DNA from: an uncultured Clostridia bacterium
GTDB lineage: Bacteria > Bacillota > Clostridia > Oscillospirales > CAG-272
DNA length: 64,000 bases
Assembly (NCBI GenBank): GCA_948466345.1
Contig: CAOKAC010000001.1
Span: 258,283-322,282, forward strand
Direction: 5' to 3'
Made by a program: the position numbers and the translations under genes
Notes under the pieces: generated by a model
What the model was told of the DNA's origin: nothing
Seen by the model: the letters and a program-made list of their open reading frames with translations, nothing else
Databases searched by the model: none
Shown: positions 42,049-50,893 of the stretch, in pieces
Layout: every line of letters starts with the position of its first letter
Numbering within the stretch: position 1 is the first letter of the stretch

Positions 42049-44088
42049 TTATCGTTGTCCATCAATCCCATACACAAACTGCATAGGGCTAACAGCAAGA
42101 GAAAAAGCTTTTTCAATACCGGTCTGATTATATGTTACCGGAATACCAAGTTCGTTCACCATATCATACCATGTCCGATATCCAGCCGCATAGGCTTCGC
42201 GTTGCGCCTCCGTACCGTTTTTATACTGATCCTCATATGTAGCGCTGTAGCCCAGGAACAGCATATGCACCGACAAACGGCGGACATTTTCCCGCTCCCA
42301 GTCTGTCTCACAGGCTGACATAGCCTTTGCAAACAATTCCTGCATCGTGTCAAAGTGAGCTGCAAAATAGGTTTTGGAATAGATATCAAAAGGATATTCA
42401 TAGTCGTTGAGAACACAGCCCATTTCGTCTCCAGCCTGGATGAGCATTTGAATATATGTATATATATGCGACCAGCCCGGCCCGTAATATGCCCGCAGAT
42501 ATTCTTCCATACGCAGGATGTATTCTTCCTCTACCATACCGCCGTCCCACATAAGCTCAGAAAGAAGATATGCGTCCAGTCCCTCAAAAGAACTGCCGGC
42601 CGTGCCCACTACATAAAAACCGGTAGCTTTATGTTCCATAAACCAGACAAAGTCATTATATAGATTGGCAAGATTCGGCTGCGGGCACAGCAGATAATAG
42701 ATGTTTGTAGGGTAGTACCAAATATACGTTTGTGAGCAGTGCTCCGTCCATCCAAGATAATAGGCTTCTTCCTTGATATTGGAATAGCCTAGGCTGTTGC
42801 CGTCCACTTCACATTCTCCGCTTCCTATAGGATGGTTTGCACATCCGTTCCAACAATACAGCAGTACGACTTCCTCATTCAGTACCGCATCCTTTGGCGG
42901 GATACGCACGTCTCCATACGCGTTGGTAATTACCCGAATGCCAGGGTATTCTTTGCGCAGAGCATCGTCAATCCGATTTACAAAGGGCACCAGTACACCG
43001 GCCTGACTTCCTTCCGCCTGATAGGTAGCGCTGCACTCTGCGCACACGCAGAATCGGCCCTCCGCAGAATAGGCACAGGAAATTTCTGTAATATCCTTGC
43101 CCACAACACCGCCGGCGGCGATTCGCTCATCCAGCAGCTTTTTCATATTAGAAAGGCATGTTTCATAAGAGGTTTCTAATGACAGACAAGGCACAGTCGT
43201 GTCTGGAATAAAGTAGTCCAAGGAATGTGCGTTCAAAAACAGACGCTGGATTCCGTATCCATACTCCGGCCGCAGCATACTGGATTGGGCGCTGCATCCG
43301 CTGAGCTTGCGCTTGATTACAGAAGAATATGTATAATCATTTTTAAAAGGATCAATGGTGACACAGCGATACCGCACCGAAGGGACCTGTTCGTCACGCA
43401 TTCCATTTGGCAGATCTACCGTTTTGGCTGTATACAGCACTTTGTCGTCATACCCTAAGAAGCGATAGCCGATATATTCCTCCAACAGCTCGTACACACC
43501 GTACATCACGCCTCTTGCAGCGCCGCCCATGATAGTCAGTGTTCCATCAGAAACAGAAATGGAAAATCCGTCATCTCCTAAATTGCGGGATCCGTCATCG
43601 GCGCACAGTACAATTTGATAGGGATCAAAGGAGACACCCAAAGCAATGGGCAGGGTTCTGCCGCAGGCTTCCTTTACGTATTTTTGCAGTTCTTCGGCCG
43701 CAAACACAATATTGGCGTTGTCGGGGTCTGCTGCCAAAATGGTATATTTCCCGATATTTTTTCCTGCAATAGTGATGGTTCCGACGTTGGTATCGGGCAC
43801 GGGATATTTTTCCGTTATATCAATTGCTCCAGCCAAATGCAGCTTGAGCATCAAGCTATCCATCGCAAGAATCTCACCATCTCCATCCACATCGGCAAGA
43901 TCCAGTTCAATCCAATTGGTTACATTGGCTAGATATTTGGTCAATTCCAAAGCATCCATAGGCGTCAGTTCACCATCTCCGTCAATATCTCCCCGCAGAA
44001 AGGATGCCGCACCAGCCGGTACGGCAATGACAACAGCTGTAAGGAGCATGGAAAGAACCAGGAGAGTAGAAAGCAGCTTCTTTTTCAT
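42049..44088 (-). CDS. Secreted dockerin protein with DUF4838 domain
   Basis: The 679-residue exported protein has a signal peptide (1-28), a two-repeat dockerin type I domain (GDIDGDGELTPMDALELTKYLA and DVDGDGEILAMDSLMLKLHLAG, each cited in part) and a large C-terminal DUF4838-type region. Its first part, with AGKNIGKYTILA, AAEELQKYV and YQIVLCADDGS, resembles the N-terminal domain of GH67 glucuronidases; GVMYGVYELLEEYIGYRFL is a family hallmark. The catalytic activity of DUF4838 proteins is not settled. The dockerin is N-terminal, which is less common than C-terminal. GGGAGA precedes ATG 44088. It lies 29 bp upstream of the epimerase gene and probably shares its transcript. Confidence 0.88.
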   Translation of the reverse strand: MKKKLLSTLLVLSMLLTAVVIAVPAGAASFLRGDIDGDGELTPMDALELTKYLANVTNWIELDLADVDGDGEILAMDSLMLKLHLAGAIDITEKYPVPDTNVGTITIAGKNIGKYTILAADPDNANIVFAAEELQKYVKEACGRTLPIALGVSFDPYQIVLCADDGSRNLGDDGFSISVSDGTLTIMGGAARGVMYGVYELLEEYIGYRFLGYDDKVLYTAKTVDLPNGMRDEQVPSVRYRCVTIDPFKNDYTYSSVIKRKLSGCSAQSSMLRPEYGYGIQRLFLNAHSLDYFIPDTTVPCLSLETSYETCLSNMKKLLDERIAAGGVVGKDITEISCAYSAEGRFCVCAECSATYQAEGSQAGVLVPFVNRIDDALRKEYPGIRVITNAYGDVRIPPKDAVLNEEVVLLYCWNGCANHPIGSGECEVDGNSLGYSNIKEEAYYLGWTEHCSQTYIWYYPTNIYYLLCPQPNLANLYNDFVWFMEHKATGFYVVGTAGSSFEGLDAYLLSELMWDGGMVEEEYILRMEEYLRAYYGPGWSHIYTYIQMLIQAGDEMGCVLNDYEYPFDIYSKTYFAAHFDTMQELFAKAMSACETDWERENVRRLSVHMLFLGYSATYEDQYKNGTEAQREAYAAGYRTWYDMVNELGIPVTYNQTGIEKAFSLAVSPMQFVYGIDGQR

Positions 44089-44107
44089 AACAATCTCCCA
44101 AATAATT

Positions 44108-44136
44108 TTTATAATCTTTGCTGAACAAAGCAGCAA
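44108..44136 (-). promoter_or_regulatory. Putative promoter of the dockerin-epimerase operon
   Basis: On the minus strand TTGCTG, a 17-bp spacer and TATAAA lie 20-48 bp before the dockerin-DUF4838 start. A small dyad CTTTG-N5-CAAAG overlaps the spacer and could be a regulator site. Confidence 0.5.
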
Positions 44137-44277
44137 TACAGTAAATATGCACTGGTTTTATTGTAAAAAAGGCCTGCTTTCATTATAATATACCTTCCCG
44201 TTTTTTTCAATAGTTTTTCCCCTATCTGCTATAGAAAATCCTCTGTCTTGTAAGGCACGGTTTGATTGTAACGCTGG

Positions 44278-44307
44278 TTGACAAACATGTGCATATTTTG
44301 TTATAAT
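44278..44307 (+). promoter_or_regulatory. Promoter of the histidine phosphatase gene
   Basis: A perfect TTGACA (44278-44283), an 18-bp spacer and a perfect TATAAT (44302-44307), 32 bp before the start codon. Confidence 0.88.
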
Positions 44308-44338
44308 ATGGATAGTAATTTATGAAGGGGAAATCTGT

Positions 44339-45082
44339 ATGGACCAAAACGATCGCAAATGTGCACACATCAATTTTGCATCCACTCCAGGCAATCCTCT
44401 GCTGTTCTGTACACCTGCACAAGCGACTGCCCTACTTTGTGAAGAACGTAAACCTGTATTTCTGGTGCGTCATGGTCTCACCGCATGGAACTTGCAGATG
44501 CGGCTGCAGGGCAGGGAAGATATTCCTCTAAATGAAGAAGGCCGAAAGCAGGCGCTCTACTGCGCTTCGTTCTTGGGAAAAGCTCTTATCAACAGCAAGC
44601 TGAACACGCAAAAAGTATATAGCTCTCCCTTAATACGGGCTTACGATACGGCATCTTATATCTGTGACAGCCTTCGTATTGCAAGCCCCACTATTGAAGA
44701 AGGGCTGATCGAGCGGGACTATGGCTCCCTGTCCGGACTGACCCCTGAGAAAAAGAAAGAAATTTATCCCACGCCAGCCGAATATCCCAAGGATCTGGAA
44801 AGTATTCCCCATGCTGCTCGGCGCATGAAACGCACGCTTTCTCAACTGTGCCTTGCAAGTGACGAAGGGGTAATCGTGGCTGTAACACATGGAGGCATTA
44901 TGAACGCTTTGTTCTCCTCTTTGACTGGAGGCAGGGCTGGTCTAGGACCAAATATCACACGAAACTGTACGGTTGCTATGGTTGCTGTTGGAAAATATGA
45001 TGTGATTCCATTGTCTTTTAATTTGACGGCTCATGTTTTTCCCGAATATGTACGCGAAATCAATTTTCCCATGTCTGTTTAA
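44339..45082 (+). CDS. Histidine phosphatase (phosphoglycerate mutase-like)
   Basis: The 247-residue protein has the histidine phosphatase core: VFLVRHGLTAWN with the phospho-His, the acid in LIERDYG, YSSPLIRAYDTA, and VAVTHGGIMN with the second His. A 40-residue N-terminal extension precedes the core and is unusual. The family includes phosphoglycerate mutases, cobalamin/ribazole phosphatases and broad phosphatases; without cob genes nearby, a general sugar or metabolite phosphatase is most likely. AAGGGGA precedes the start. It is a single-gene unit. Confidence 0.86.
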   Translation: MDQNDRKCAHINFASTPGNPLLFCTPAQATALLCEERKPVFLVRHGLTAWNLQMRLQGREDIPLNEEGRKQALYCASFLGKALINSKLNTQKVYSSPLIRAYDTASYICDSLRIASPTIEEGLIERDYGSLSGLTPEKKKEIYPTPAEYPKDLESIPHAARRMKRTLSQLCLASDEGVIVAVTHGGIMNALFSSLTGGRAGLGPNITRNCTVAMVAVGKYDVIPLSFNLTAHVFPEYVREINFPMSV

Positions 45083-45093
45083 ATGATTTAAAT

Positions 45094-45124
45094 AAAAGCG
45101 TCCCGCCGCAGCGGGACGCTTTTT
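45094..45124. terminator. Terminator between convergent genes
   Basis: AAAAGCGTCCCGC / GCGGGACGCTTTTT hairpin with loop CGCA after the phosphatase stop. It can also serve the convergent cysteine desulfurase gene. Confidence 0.92.
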
Positions 45125-45165
45125 GCTTATGAAACAGGTTCTTAGGATCCACAAAACTGCAATTC

Positions 45166-46338
45166 TTATCGCAGGCGGGCCAAACGGTGTATTTCATAGT
45201 CCAGCACATCTACAAACTGCAAAAGCTCTTCCTCTGTGTTCTGATGAGACAGGCTGATACGTAAAGAGCAATCTGCATCGCGCTGACTTAGCCCAAATGC
45301 CAAAAGAGTAGGACTTATCTTTTTTGTCCGAGCGCTGCAGGCGCTTCCCGCGCTGACACAGATACCCGCGGCAGACAAAGCCCGCAGCATCACTTCGCTT
45401 TTAATATTGGGAAGTGTTATATTAACAATTGCATCCACACCGTTTTTCGGCGCATTGATTTGCACCAGAAGATGCAGCTTTTCCAAAAGGACGGCACGCA
45501 GACGATGCAGTACCTGAGCACGCGTCTCTGCCTCCTGCATTCCCTCTAAAGCGGCTGCACCAAAAGCGGCGATTGCCGGAACATTCTCCGTACCGCTGCG
45601 CAGCCCTCCCTCCTGGCCACCGCCCATGAGCAGAGGAATGATCCGTTTCCCACGAATCATTTGGGGAGAAATATACAATGCCCCTGCACCTTTGGGGGCG
45701 TATATCTTATGGGCGCTTACCGACAACAGATCCACTCCCAGCGCAGCCGGTGTGAAGGGAATGCGCATATACGCCTGCACTGCGTCGCAGTGTACCACGG
45801 CTCCGGGACTATTCCGGCGGACAATGTCCACTGCGGTGCGGATCGGATACAGAGCGCCGGTCTCATTGTTTACCAACATCATAGACGCCAGAATGACACT
45901 GTCGTCTGCTTCCTGCTCCAAATATTCCAAATCCAGCACCCCATGACGGGTTGGAACACGCACTACAGTAAATCCGTCTAATTCCAATCTTACAGCGGTG
46001 TTTTCAACAGAAGGATGTTCTCCTTCCGTAATAAGAATCTTTCCCCTGCTGCCGTTTTTCTCTGGTCTGTTTTTGGCATAGACAGTTCCCCAAATTGCCT
46101 GGTTGTTTGCTTCCGTTCCACAGGAACAAAATAAAATTTGCCCGTCTGTCTGCCGACGCACGTCCAAGGATAGCGCTACATACCGCCTTGCTTCTTCCAA
46201 CAGACGATGGGCATCTATTCCAAGCCGATGGACAGAACCGGGATTTCCATAACATATGCACAAGGCTTCCCGCATTTTCTGCAGGGAAGCCTCTGAGGGT
46301 TTCGTTGTTGCACTGTTATCCAAGTAAATTTCTTTCAT
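45166..46338 (-). CDS. Second cysteine desulfurase (NifS/IscS family)
   Basis: The 390-residue PLP enzyme frees sulfur from cysteine. YLDNSATTKPS is the N-terminal hallmark, SVSAHKIYAPKG holds the PLP lysine, GGGQEGGLRSGTEN is typical of the family, and AGSACSARTKKISPTL carries the catalytic Cys in the group I loop. In many clostridia this form sits next to thiI and serves tRNA 4-thiouridine, but thiI is not visible here. It differs from the partial nifS at the window start, so the organism has at least two. It is followed by no linked gene. Confidence 0.93.
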   Translation of the reverse strand: MKEIYLDNSATTKPSEASLQKMREALCICYGNPGSVHRLGIDAHRLLEEARRYVALSLDVRRQTDGQILFCSCGTEANNQAIWGTVYAKNRPEKNGSRGKILITEGEHPSVENTAVRLELDGFTVVRVPTRHGVLDLEYLEQEADDSVILASMMLVNNETGALYPIRTAVDIVRRNSPGAVVHCDAVQAYMRIPFTPAALGVDLLSVSAHKIYAPKGAGALYISPQMIRGKRIIPLLMGGGQEGGLRSGTENVPAIAAFGAAALEGMQEAETRAQVLHRLRAVLLEKLHLLVQINAPKNGVDAIVNITLPNIKSEVMLRALSAAGICVSAGSACSARTKKISPTLLAFGLSQRDADCSLRISLSHQNTEEELLQFVDVLDYEIHRLARLR

Positions 46339-46349
46339 ATCCTTACGCC

Positions 46350-46877
46350 TTACTTAAATGCAAAATGCTCCAGCACCAGCTCCAGCTCATCCAGATGATC
46401 CTCGTAATACTTCGGGGTGGAAGTGTAGGTAATATAATATATATAGTTTTCCCGTAGAGCAGCAACAATTATATACTGATATTCCTTCTCGTTCAGCGTT
46501 GCATCAAATGCATATTTCTTTCCATCAATGCCGCCCAATACGACCTCTTCTTCTGCGGTCACTTCCATTTCTTCATAGATGCCTGCAAACTGTTCAGTAT
46601 AGCTTTCCCACCAAGAAGAAACAGTATCGCCCGTCATATTCACGCCAAATGCTGTAACAGATATGCTGGTGGCATCTCCAGAAGAAAAATAGGCAGCAGT
46701 GTAAAGTGAGGATTTATCCACCCGCCAGCCTTCCGGCACATAAAACAAATAATCTGCATCTTCCGATGAGGCAAGCTGCATACCAGCGGGAACACTCGAA
46801 TCCATTTTTTCACATCCGCCCAGAACCATACTCAGGGCAAGCAGAAGCGTCACCAGCAAAAATCCTGTTTTCTTCAT
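46350..46877 (-). CDS. Lipoprotein of PsbP-related type
   Basis: The 175-residue protein is a lipoprotein with signal and lipobox LSMVLGGC, then an acidic globular domain with YLFYVPEGWRVDKSS and GGIDGKKYAFDATL. This pattern resembles PsbP-like domain lipoproteins of clostridia, whose role is unknown. ATG 46877 follows AAAGGA by 8 bases. It lies between glyA (50 bp upstream) and the cysteine desulfurase gene (11 bp downstream), so the three probably share a transcript starting ahead of glyA. Confidence 0.72.
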   Translation of the reverse strand: MKKTGFLLVTLLLALSMVLGGCEKMDSSVPAGMQLASSEDADYLFYVPEGWRVDKSSLYTAAYFSSGDATSISVTAFGVNMTGDTVSSWWESYTEQFAGIYEEMEVTAEEEVVLGGIDGKKYAFDATLNEKEYQYIIVAALRENYIYYITYTSTPKYYEDHLDELELVLEHFAFK

Positions 46878-46927
46878 CGTTATATCCTTTACCTTCCTTT
46901 GGTTGGATTCAAGCAAATTGCCCCCAC

Positions 46928-48172
46928 TTACTCATAGATAGGATATTGCTTGCAAATCTGCGTAACTGCGTCCCGGATATAATCTGCTTTGGCATCAAAT
47001 TCTGTTGCGGCCAAAGCCATCAGGTTTGCCAACGTCTTCATCTCGGAAACGCCTAGACCGCGCGTCGTCACTGCCGGCGTACCAACACGAATACCGCTGG
47101 TGACAAATGGCTTTTCCGGATCGTTGGGGATAGAATTTTTATTTACAGTGATATAAACCTGATCCAATCTTTGCTCCATTTCTTTGCCGGTGATTTGCAT
47201 AGGCCGCAGGTCTACCAACATCAAATGGTTGTCCGTTCCTCCGGATACCAAATCAAAGCCCTCTGCAAGAAGTCCTTCGGCAAGGGCCTTCGCGTTTTCT
47301 ACAATTTTTTTCTGATACTCCTTAAAGGAAGGATCCAAAGCTTCCCCAAAACAAACTGCCTTGGAGGCAATGATATGCTCCAGCGGGCCGCCCTGCATAC
47401 CAGGGAATACAGCCTTATTAATCTTTTTTGCTATTTCTTCATCATTGCAAAGAATCAGTCCCCCTCTAGGACCTCGCAGCGTCTTGTGGGTTGTTGTGGT
47501 AACCACATCCGCATAGGGAATCGGAGAAGGATGCAGTCCTGCTGCAACCAGACCTGCAATATGTGCCATATCCACCATAAACATGGCGCCTACATTTTTA
47601 GCAATCTTAGAAATCCGCTCAAAATCGATGGTTCTGGCATATGCAGATGCGCCGGCGATAATCAGTTTGGGGGTGCATTCTTTTGCAGTCTTTTCCATAA
47701 CATCGTAATCGATAAAGCCATTCTCGTCTACGCCGTAAGGAACAAAATTATAATTTATACCGGAAAAGTTTACAGGACTGCCGTGGGTCAGGTGACCGCC
47801 ATGTGCCAGGTTCATACCCATAACGGTATCCCCATGAGAGAGCAGCGCCATATAAACGGCGGTATTGGCCTGTGCGCCAGAGTGAGGCTGCACATTAGCA
47901 AAGTTTGCACCAAAAAGCTTGCAGGCACGCTGAATAGCGATGGTTTCAATTACATCCACGCATTCACAACCTCCATAATATCTGCGGCCCGGATAGCCTT
48001 CTGCATATTTATTTGCAGGGGGAGTCGCCATTGCGAGCATTACAGCTTCTGAAATCATATTCTCGCTGGCAATAAGCTCTAAGCCTCTTTTTTCCCGCTG
48101 CAATTCTGCAGCAACGGCATTACCGATCTCGGGATCTGCCTTTTGAAGTTTTTCAATTACTGACTGAACCAT
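46928..48172 (-). CDS. glyA: Serine hydroxymethyltransferase
   Basis: GlyA interconverts serine and glycine while charging tetrahydrofolate with a one-carbon unit. The 414-residue PLP enzyme has the ELIASEN-like LIASENMIS start, [46 protein letters not shown] with the PLP Lys, and [11 protein letters not shown]. Length and motifs are normal. It has its own promoter (TTGCAA-17-TATAAT) and leads into the lipoprotein and desulfurase genes, so its product also links to the sulfur and methionine genes in this window. Confidence 0.96.
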   Translation of the reverse strand: MVQSVIEKLQKADPEIGNAVAAELQREKRGLELIASENMISEAVMLAMATPPANKYAEGYPGRRYYGGCECVDVIETIAIQRACKLFGANFANVQPHSGAQANTAVYMALLSHGDTVMGMNLAHGGHLTHGSPVNFSGINYNFVPYGVDENGFIDYDVMEKTAKECTPKLIIAGASAYARTIDFERISKIAKNVGAMFMVDMAHIAGLVAAGLHPSPIPYADVVTTTTHKTLRGPRGGLILCNDEEIAKKINKAVFPGMQGGPLEHIIASKAVCFGEALDPSFKEYQKKIVENAKALAEGLLAEGFDLVSGGTDNHLMLVDLRPMQITGKEMEQRLDQVYITVNKNSIPNDPEKPFVTSGIRVGTPAVTTRGLGVSEMKTLANLMALAATEFDAKADYIRDAVTQICKQYPIYE

Positions 48173-48223
48173 TATTATATCTTCCCTTCATTTCCGTTTT
48201 TTACTTCTTGTAATAATACTTTT

Positions 48224-48252
48224 ATTATACAGGATGCACTAGCGCTTTGCAA
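48224..48252 (-). promoter_or_regulatory. Promoter of glyA
   Basis: On the minus strand TTGCAA, a 17-bp spacer and a perfect TATAAT lie about 50-80 bp before the glyA start. Confidence 0.78.
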
Positions 48253-48285
48253 CAGAATTTTATGAACATCAGAAGGATTTTACAC

Positions 48286-48318
48286 AAAAAAGCCGCAGGT
48301 TTTTACCTGCGGCTTTTT
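48286..48318 (-). terminator. Terminator of the cohesin-like surface protein gene
   Basis: AAAAAAGCCGCAGGT / ACCTGCGGCTTTTT with loop TTTT, just after the minus-strand stop at 48330. Confidence 0.9.
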
Positions 48319-48329
48319 ATTCTAAAAAT

Positions 48330-50678
48330 TTATACCGTTTCCTTCTTCTTACGAATCAGGACAACTGCTGTACATGCTGCAGCTGCAACTGCTGCTGCAA
48401 TAAAGATATACATCATGTTGTCGCCAGTCTGCGGAGGCTTTTTATCGCCGCCTGCAGAAGCAGTGGTATCCTCTCCTTCGGGAGCAGTCGTTACAGGAGG
48501 TTCTGGTTCTGTTCCGTTTTTATCAGCCTCATATGCTTTATACAGGGCAAGGTATGTTTCATATGCCTCTGCAGCACTAAGCTTAAATTGTGCCAATTCA
48601 ACAGGAGACAACCCGCCAATTGCAGCAATAATTTCTTCCAAAGCTGCTTTGTCAGCGTCTGTCATGTCCTCATATGCCGGCAATGCGAGAATTTTTTCTT
48701 CCAAGCTAGCCAGCAGTTCAAGATCTACATCTTCTGTAGCAAGGATTTCAACATACTTTGCAACAAGACCAAAGAAAGTATCCGGATAGTTCAACGCAAT
48801 ATAATCAGAGTTAATAGAATCCTCTTCTTCCATAAGTACCAGAGAATACAGCAGCTCGATTACCTGTGCTTTTTCTTCTGCTGTTGCTGCATCAGAAGCC
48901 AACAGTTTTTCTGCATCTTCTATAAATGCATTAACCTGATCCATATCTACTGTATCTGTGCCGCCGTAAACCAGTTTAAAGAATGCATTCACAAAGTTGT
49001 CATATGCTTCGGGAACATCCTGCTTGAGCTGCGGAGCAAAGGAACTGCCCAATATAATCTCATACAGTTCTGTTACTTCATCCAGAGAATCTTCTGTAAT
49101 CTCTTCGTAATTAGGAAGCGCTTCCAGACGTGCAATCAACTCTTTTACTATCATATCCTGCTGATACAGCACATAGTTTGCTGCCAATGCTGTGAGCGCG
49201 TCTCCATAATTGTCCAGTAAATACTGCTGATCTGCAGCATCTTCAATTGTTTTCATCAATGCTACCAGTTCCAGCATTTCTTCAACCTGATCTTCTGTCA
49301 TGTCATAGTAGCTGGCAGGAAGTGCACTAATTCTTGCAGCCAATGCATCCAGTTCCTGTACGCGTGTATATCTTGCATAAGACGCCTCAAGTCTGGTGTA
49401 AGCATCGCTGTAGTTTTCTTTAATATAGGTTGCATCTGCTTCAGGCATTGCATCAAGCTGCTCAACCAAAGCAAGCATCTCTTCTACCTGTGCTGCACTC
49501 ATCTGTGCATATTCGGGCAGCGCTTCTATTTTTTCGCCTACGCCTTTCAATTCCTCAATACGAGCATAAGCAGCCAGAGAAGCTTCAAATCTTGCATAGT
49601 CGTCTGCAAATGTGTTTTTCACATAGGTCAAATCGTCAGCAGTCAGGGCTTCCAGTTCTTTCTGCAAAGCCAACATTTCTGTGATCTGTGCCTCCGTCAT
49701 CTGGTCGAAATCTGGCAGGGCAGCCAATTTCGCGCCATATGCTTTCAGACCTTCCTCGTGCATGAATGCTTCATAAGAAGCTTCCAAACGTGCAATTGCG
49801 TCTGCATATGTAGTTTCCACATATGTTTTTGCTTGGCCTTCCAAGCCAGCAAGTTCTGTGCGCAGCGCAAGCATTTCCTGCACCTGCGTTTCGCTCATCT
49901 CTGCATATGCAGGCAGCGCTTCAACTCTTGCACCCAGTTCATCTAATTTTACTTTTTCCTGTGCCCACAAATGTGCAGCATACAATCCATCAATTTTCTC
50001 GATTGCATCTGCGTGGCTTTCTGCAAAATAAGCTGCTGCTCTGCCTTCCAGTGCATGAACGTCTTCATAAAGAGCCAGCATATCGGCGATCTGCTCGTCC
50101 GTCAAATCATCATATTCACCTACAGCCAGCACATCAGCAGCCAGTTGATCCAATACAGTTGTATCGATGGGAACATACTGCGGACACTCGTTGATGATCT
50201 CCATTGTGTGCGGAACTTTGGTTCCATCGTCTGTTACACCAAAAACTTCTTTGGGGTTGATAGACAGATTCACATTGAAGTCAGCATCCTGGTTAAGGAT
50301 TTCAAACGTGTAAACAGCAACAACACCACTATTTGTATTGTTTACATTATAAGAAACAGACTGCGCATAATATGTTACAGGGTTGCTGTTGATATTACCG
50401 GCAAGGTACTCCTGTGCAGACCACACATCCTTATTTTCGATGGATGTGAGCTTCAATGCACTTGCATTGTAGCCAACAAAGGCTCTGTAGCACCACAGGC
50501 CAGGGTTATTGCCCAGGGTTACCGTCATTGTCAACGTAGTTTTGTCTTCGCTGATTTCTCCTGTAATATGGGTATATAGATCCGATTCAGGAAGATCAGC
50601 GGCTGTTCCCGGAACAACAGCTACCAGTCCGGCAACAAGCATTGCTGCAACAACCAGCAATGAAATAAACTTTTTCAT
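48330..50678 (-). CDS. Surface protein: cohesin-like domain, eight helical repeats, LPxTG-like anchor
   Basis: The 782-residue exported protein has a signal peptide (1-27) and then a cohesin-type beta domain (about 33-160), with LTMTVTLGNNPGLWCYRAFVGY, SGVVAVYTFEILN and a Val-rich end. About eight tandem helical repeats of roughly 65-70 residues follow (172-725). Their pattern is L-x2-L-x4-LP-x-Y-x2-MT-x3-V-x-EMLAL and then YV-x3-YADA-x-ARLEASY. The tail has a Pro/Thr-rich linker, PPQTGD, a membrane helix and RKKKE, a sortase-like signal with PPQTG in place of LPxTG. It may display dockerin proteins on the wall (inference). A strong promoter and terminator make it a single-gene unit. Confidence 0.85.
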   Translation of the reverse strand: MKKFISLLVVAAMLVAGLVAVVPGTAADLPESDLYTHITGEISEDKTTLTMTVTLGNNPGLWCYRAFVGYNASALKLTSIENKDVWSAQEYLAGNINSNPVTYYAQSVSYNVNNTNSGVVAVYTFEILNQDADFNVNLSINPKEVFGVTDDGTKVPHTMEIINECPQYVPIDTTVLDQLAADVLAVGEYDDLTDEQIADMLALYEDVHALEGRAAAYFAESHADAIEKIDGLYAAHLWAQEKVKLDELGARVEALPAYAEMSETQVQEMLALRTELAGLEGQAKTYVETTYADAIARLEASYEAFMHEEGLKAYGAKLAALPDFDQMTEAQITEMLALQKELEALTADDLTYVKNTFADDYARFEASLAAYARIEELKGVGEKIEALPEYAQMSAAQVEEMLALVEQLDAMPEADATYIKENYSDAYTRLEASYARYTRVQELDALAARISALPASYYDMTEDQVEEMLELVALMKTIEDAADQQYLLDNYGDALTALAANYVLYQQDMIVKELIARLEALPNYEEITEDSLDEVTELYEIILGSSFAPQLKQDVPEAYDNFVNAFFKLVYGGTDTVDMDQVNAFIEDAEKLLASDAATAEEKAQVIELLYSLVLMEEEDSINSDYIALNYPDTFFGLVAKYVEILATEDVDLELLASLEEKILALPAYEDMTDADKAALEEIIAAIGGLSPVELAQFKLSAAEAYETYLALYKAYEADKNGTEPEPPVTTAPEGEDTTASAGGDKKPPQTGDNMMYIFIAAAVAAAACTAVVLIRKKKETV

Positions 50679-50712
50679 CTGGATTTTACCTCCAAGTTTT
50701 TGATACATTTTT

Positions 50713-50741
50713 ATTATAGTTGTTTGCCGCCTGAATGTCAA
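50713..50741 (-). promoter_or_regulatory. Promoter of the cohesin-like surface protein gene
   Basis: On the minus strand TTGACA, a 17-bp spacer and TATAAT are both perfect. GGAGG follows ahead of the start codon at 50678. Confidence 0.92.
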
Positions 50742-50844
50742 GTCATTTTTATTTTTTTCATTGAAAAATACAAGCATATTTTATAATATTTTGACTTTTT
50801 CTCTATTATTTTTTATTCTTTCCTACAATAGCTATTATACGTAA

Positions 50845-50874
50845 AAAAAGCCTCCACAAATGTGGAGGCTTTTT
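50845..50874 (-). terminator. Terminator of the LamG-dockerin gene
   Basis: AAAAAGCCTCCACA / TGTGGAGGCTTTTT with a short AA loop just after the minus-strand stop at 50894. Confidence 0.93.
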
Positions 50875-50893
50875 CTTGCTAAGCTTATACAGC

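Noticed and set aside
48800..50200. Regular repeats that could suggest a CRISPR array
   Set aside because: They are protein-coding helical repeats of about 200 bp that vary in sequence; there are no short identical repeats with spacers.
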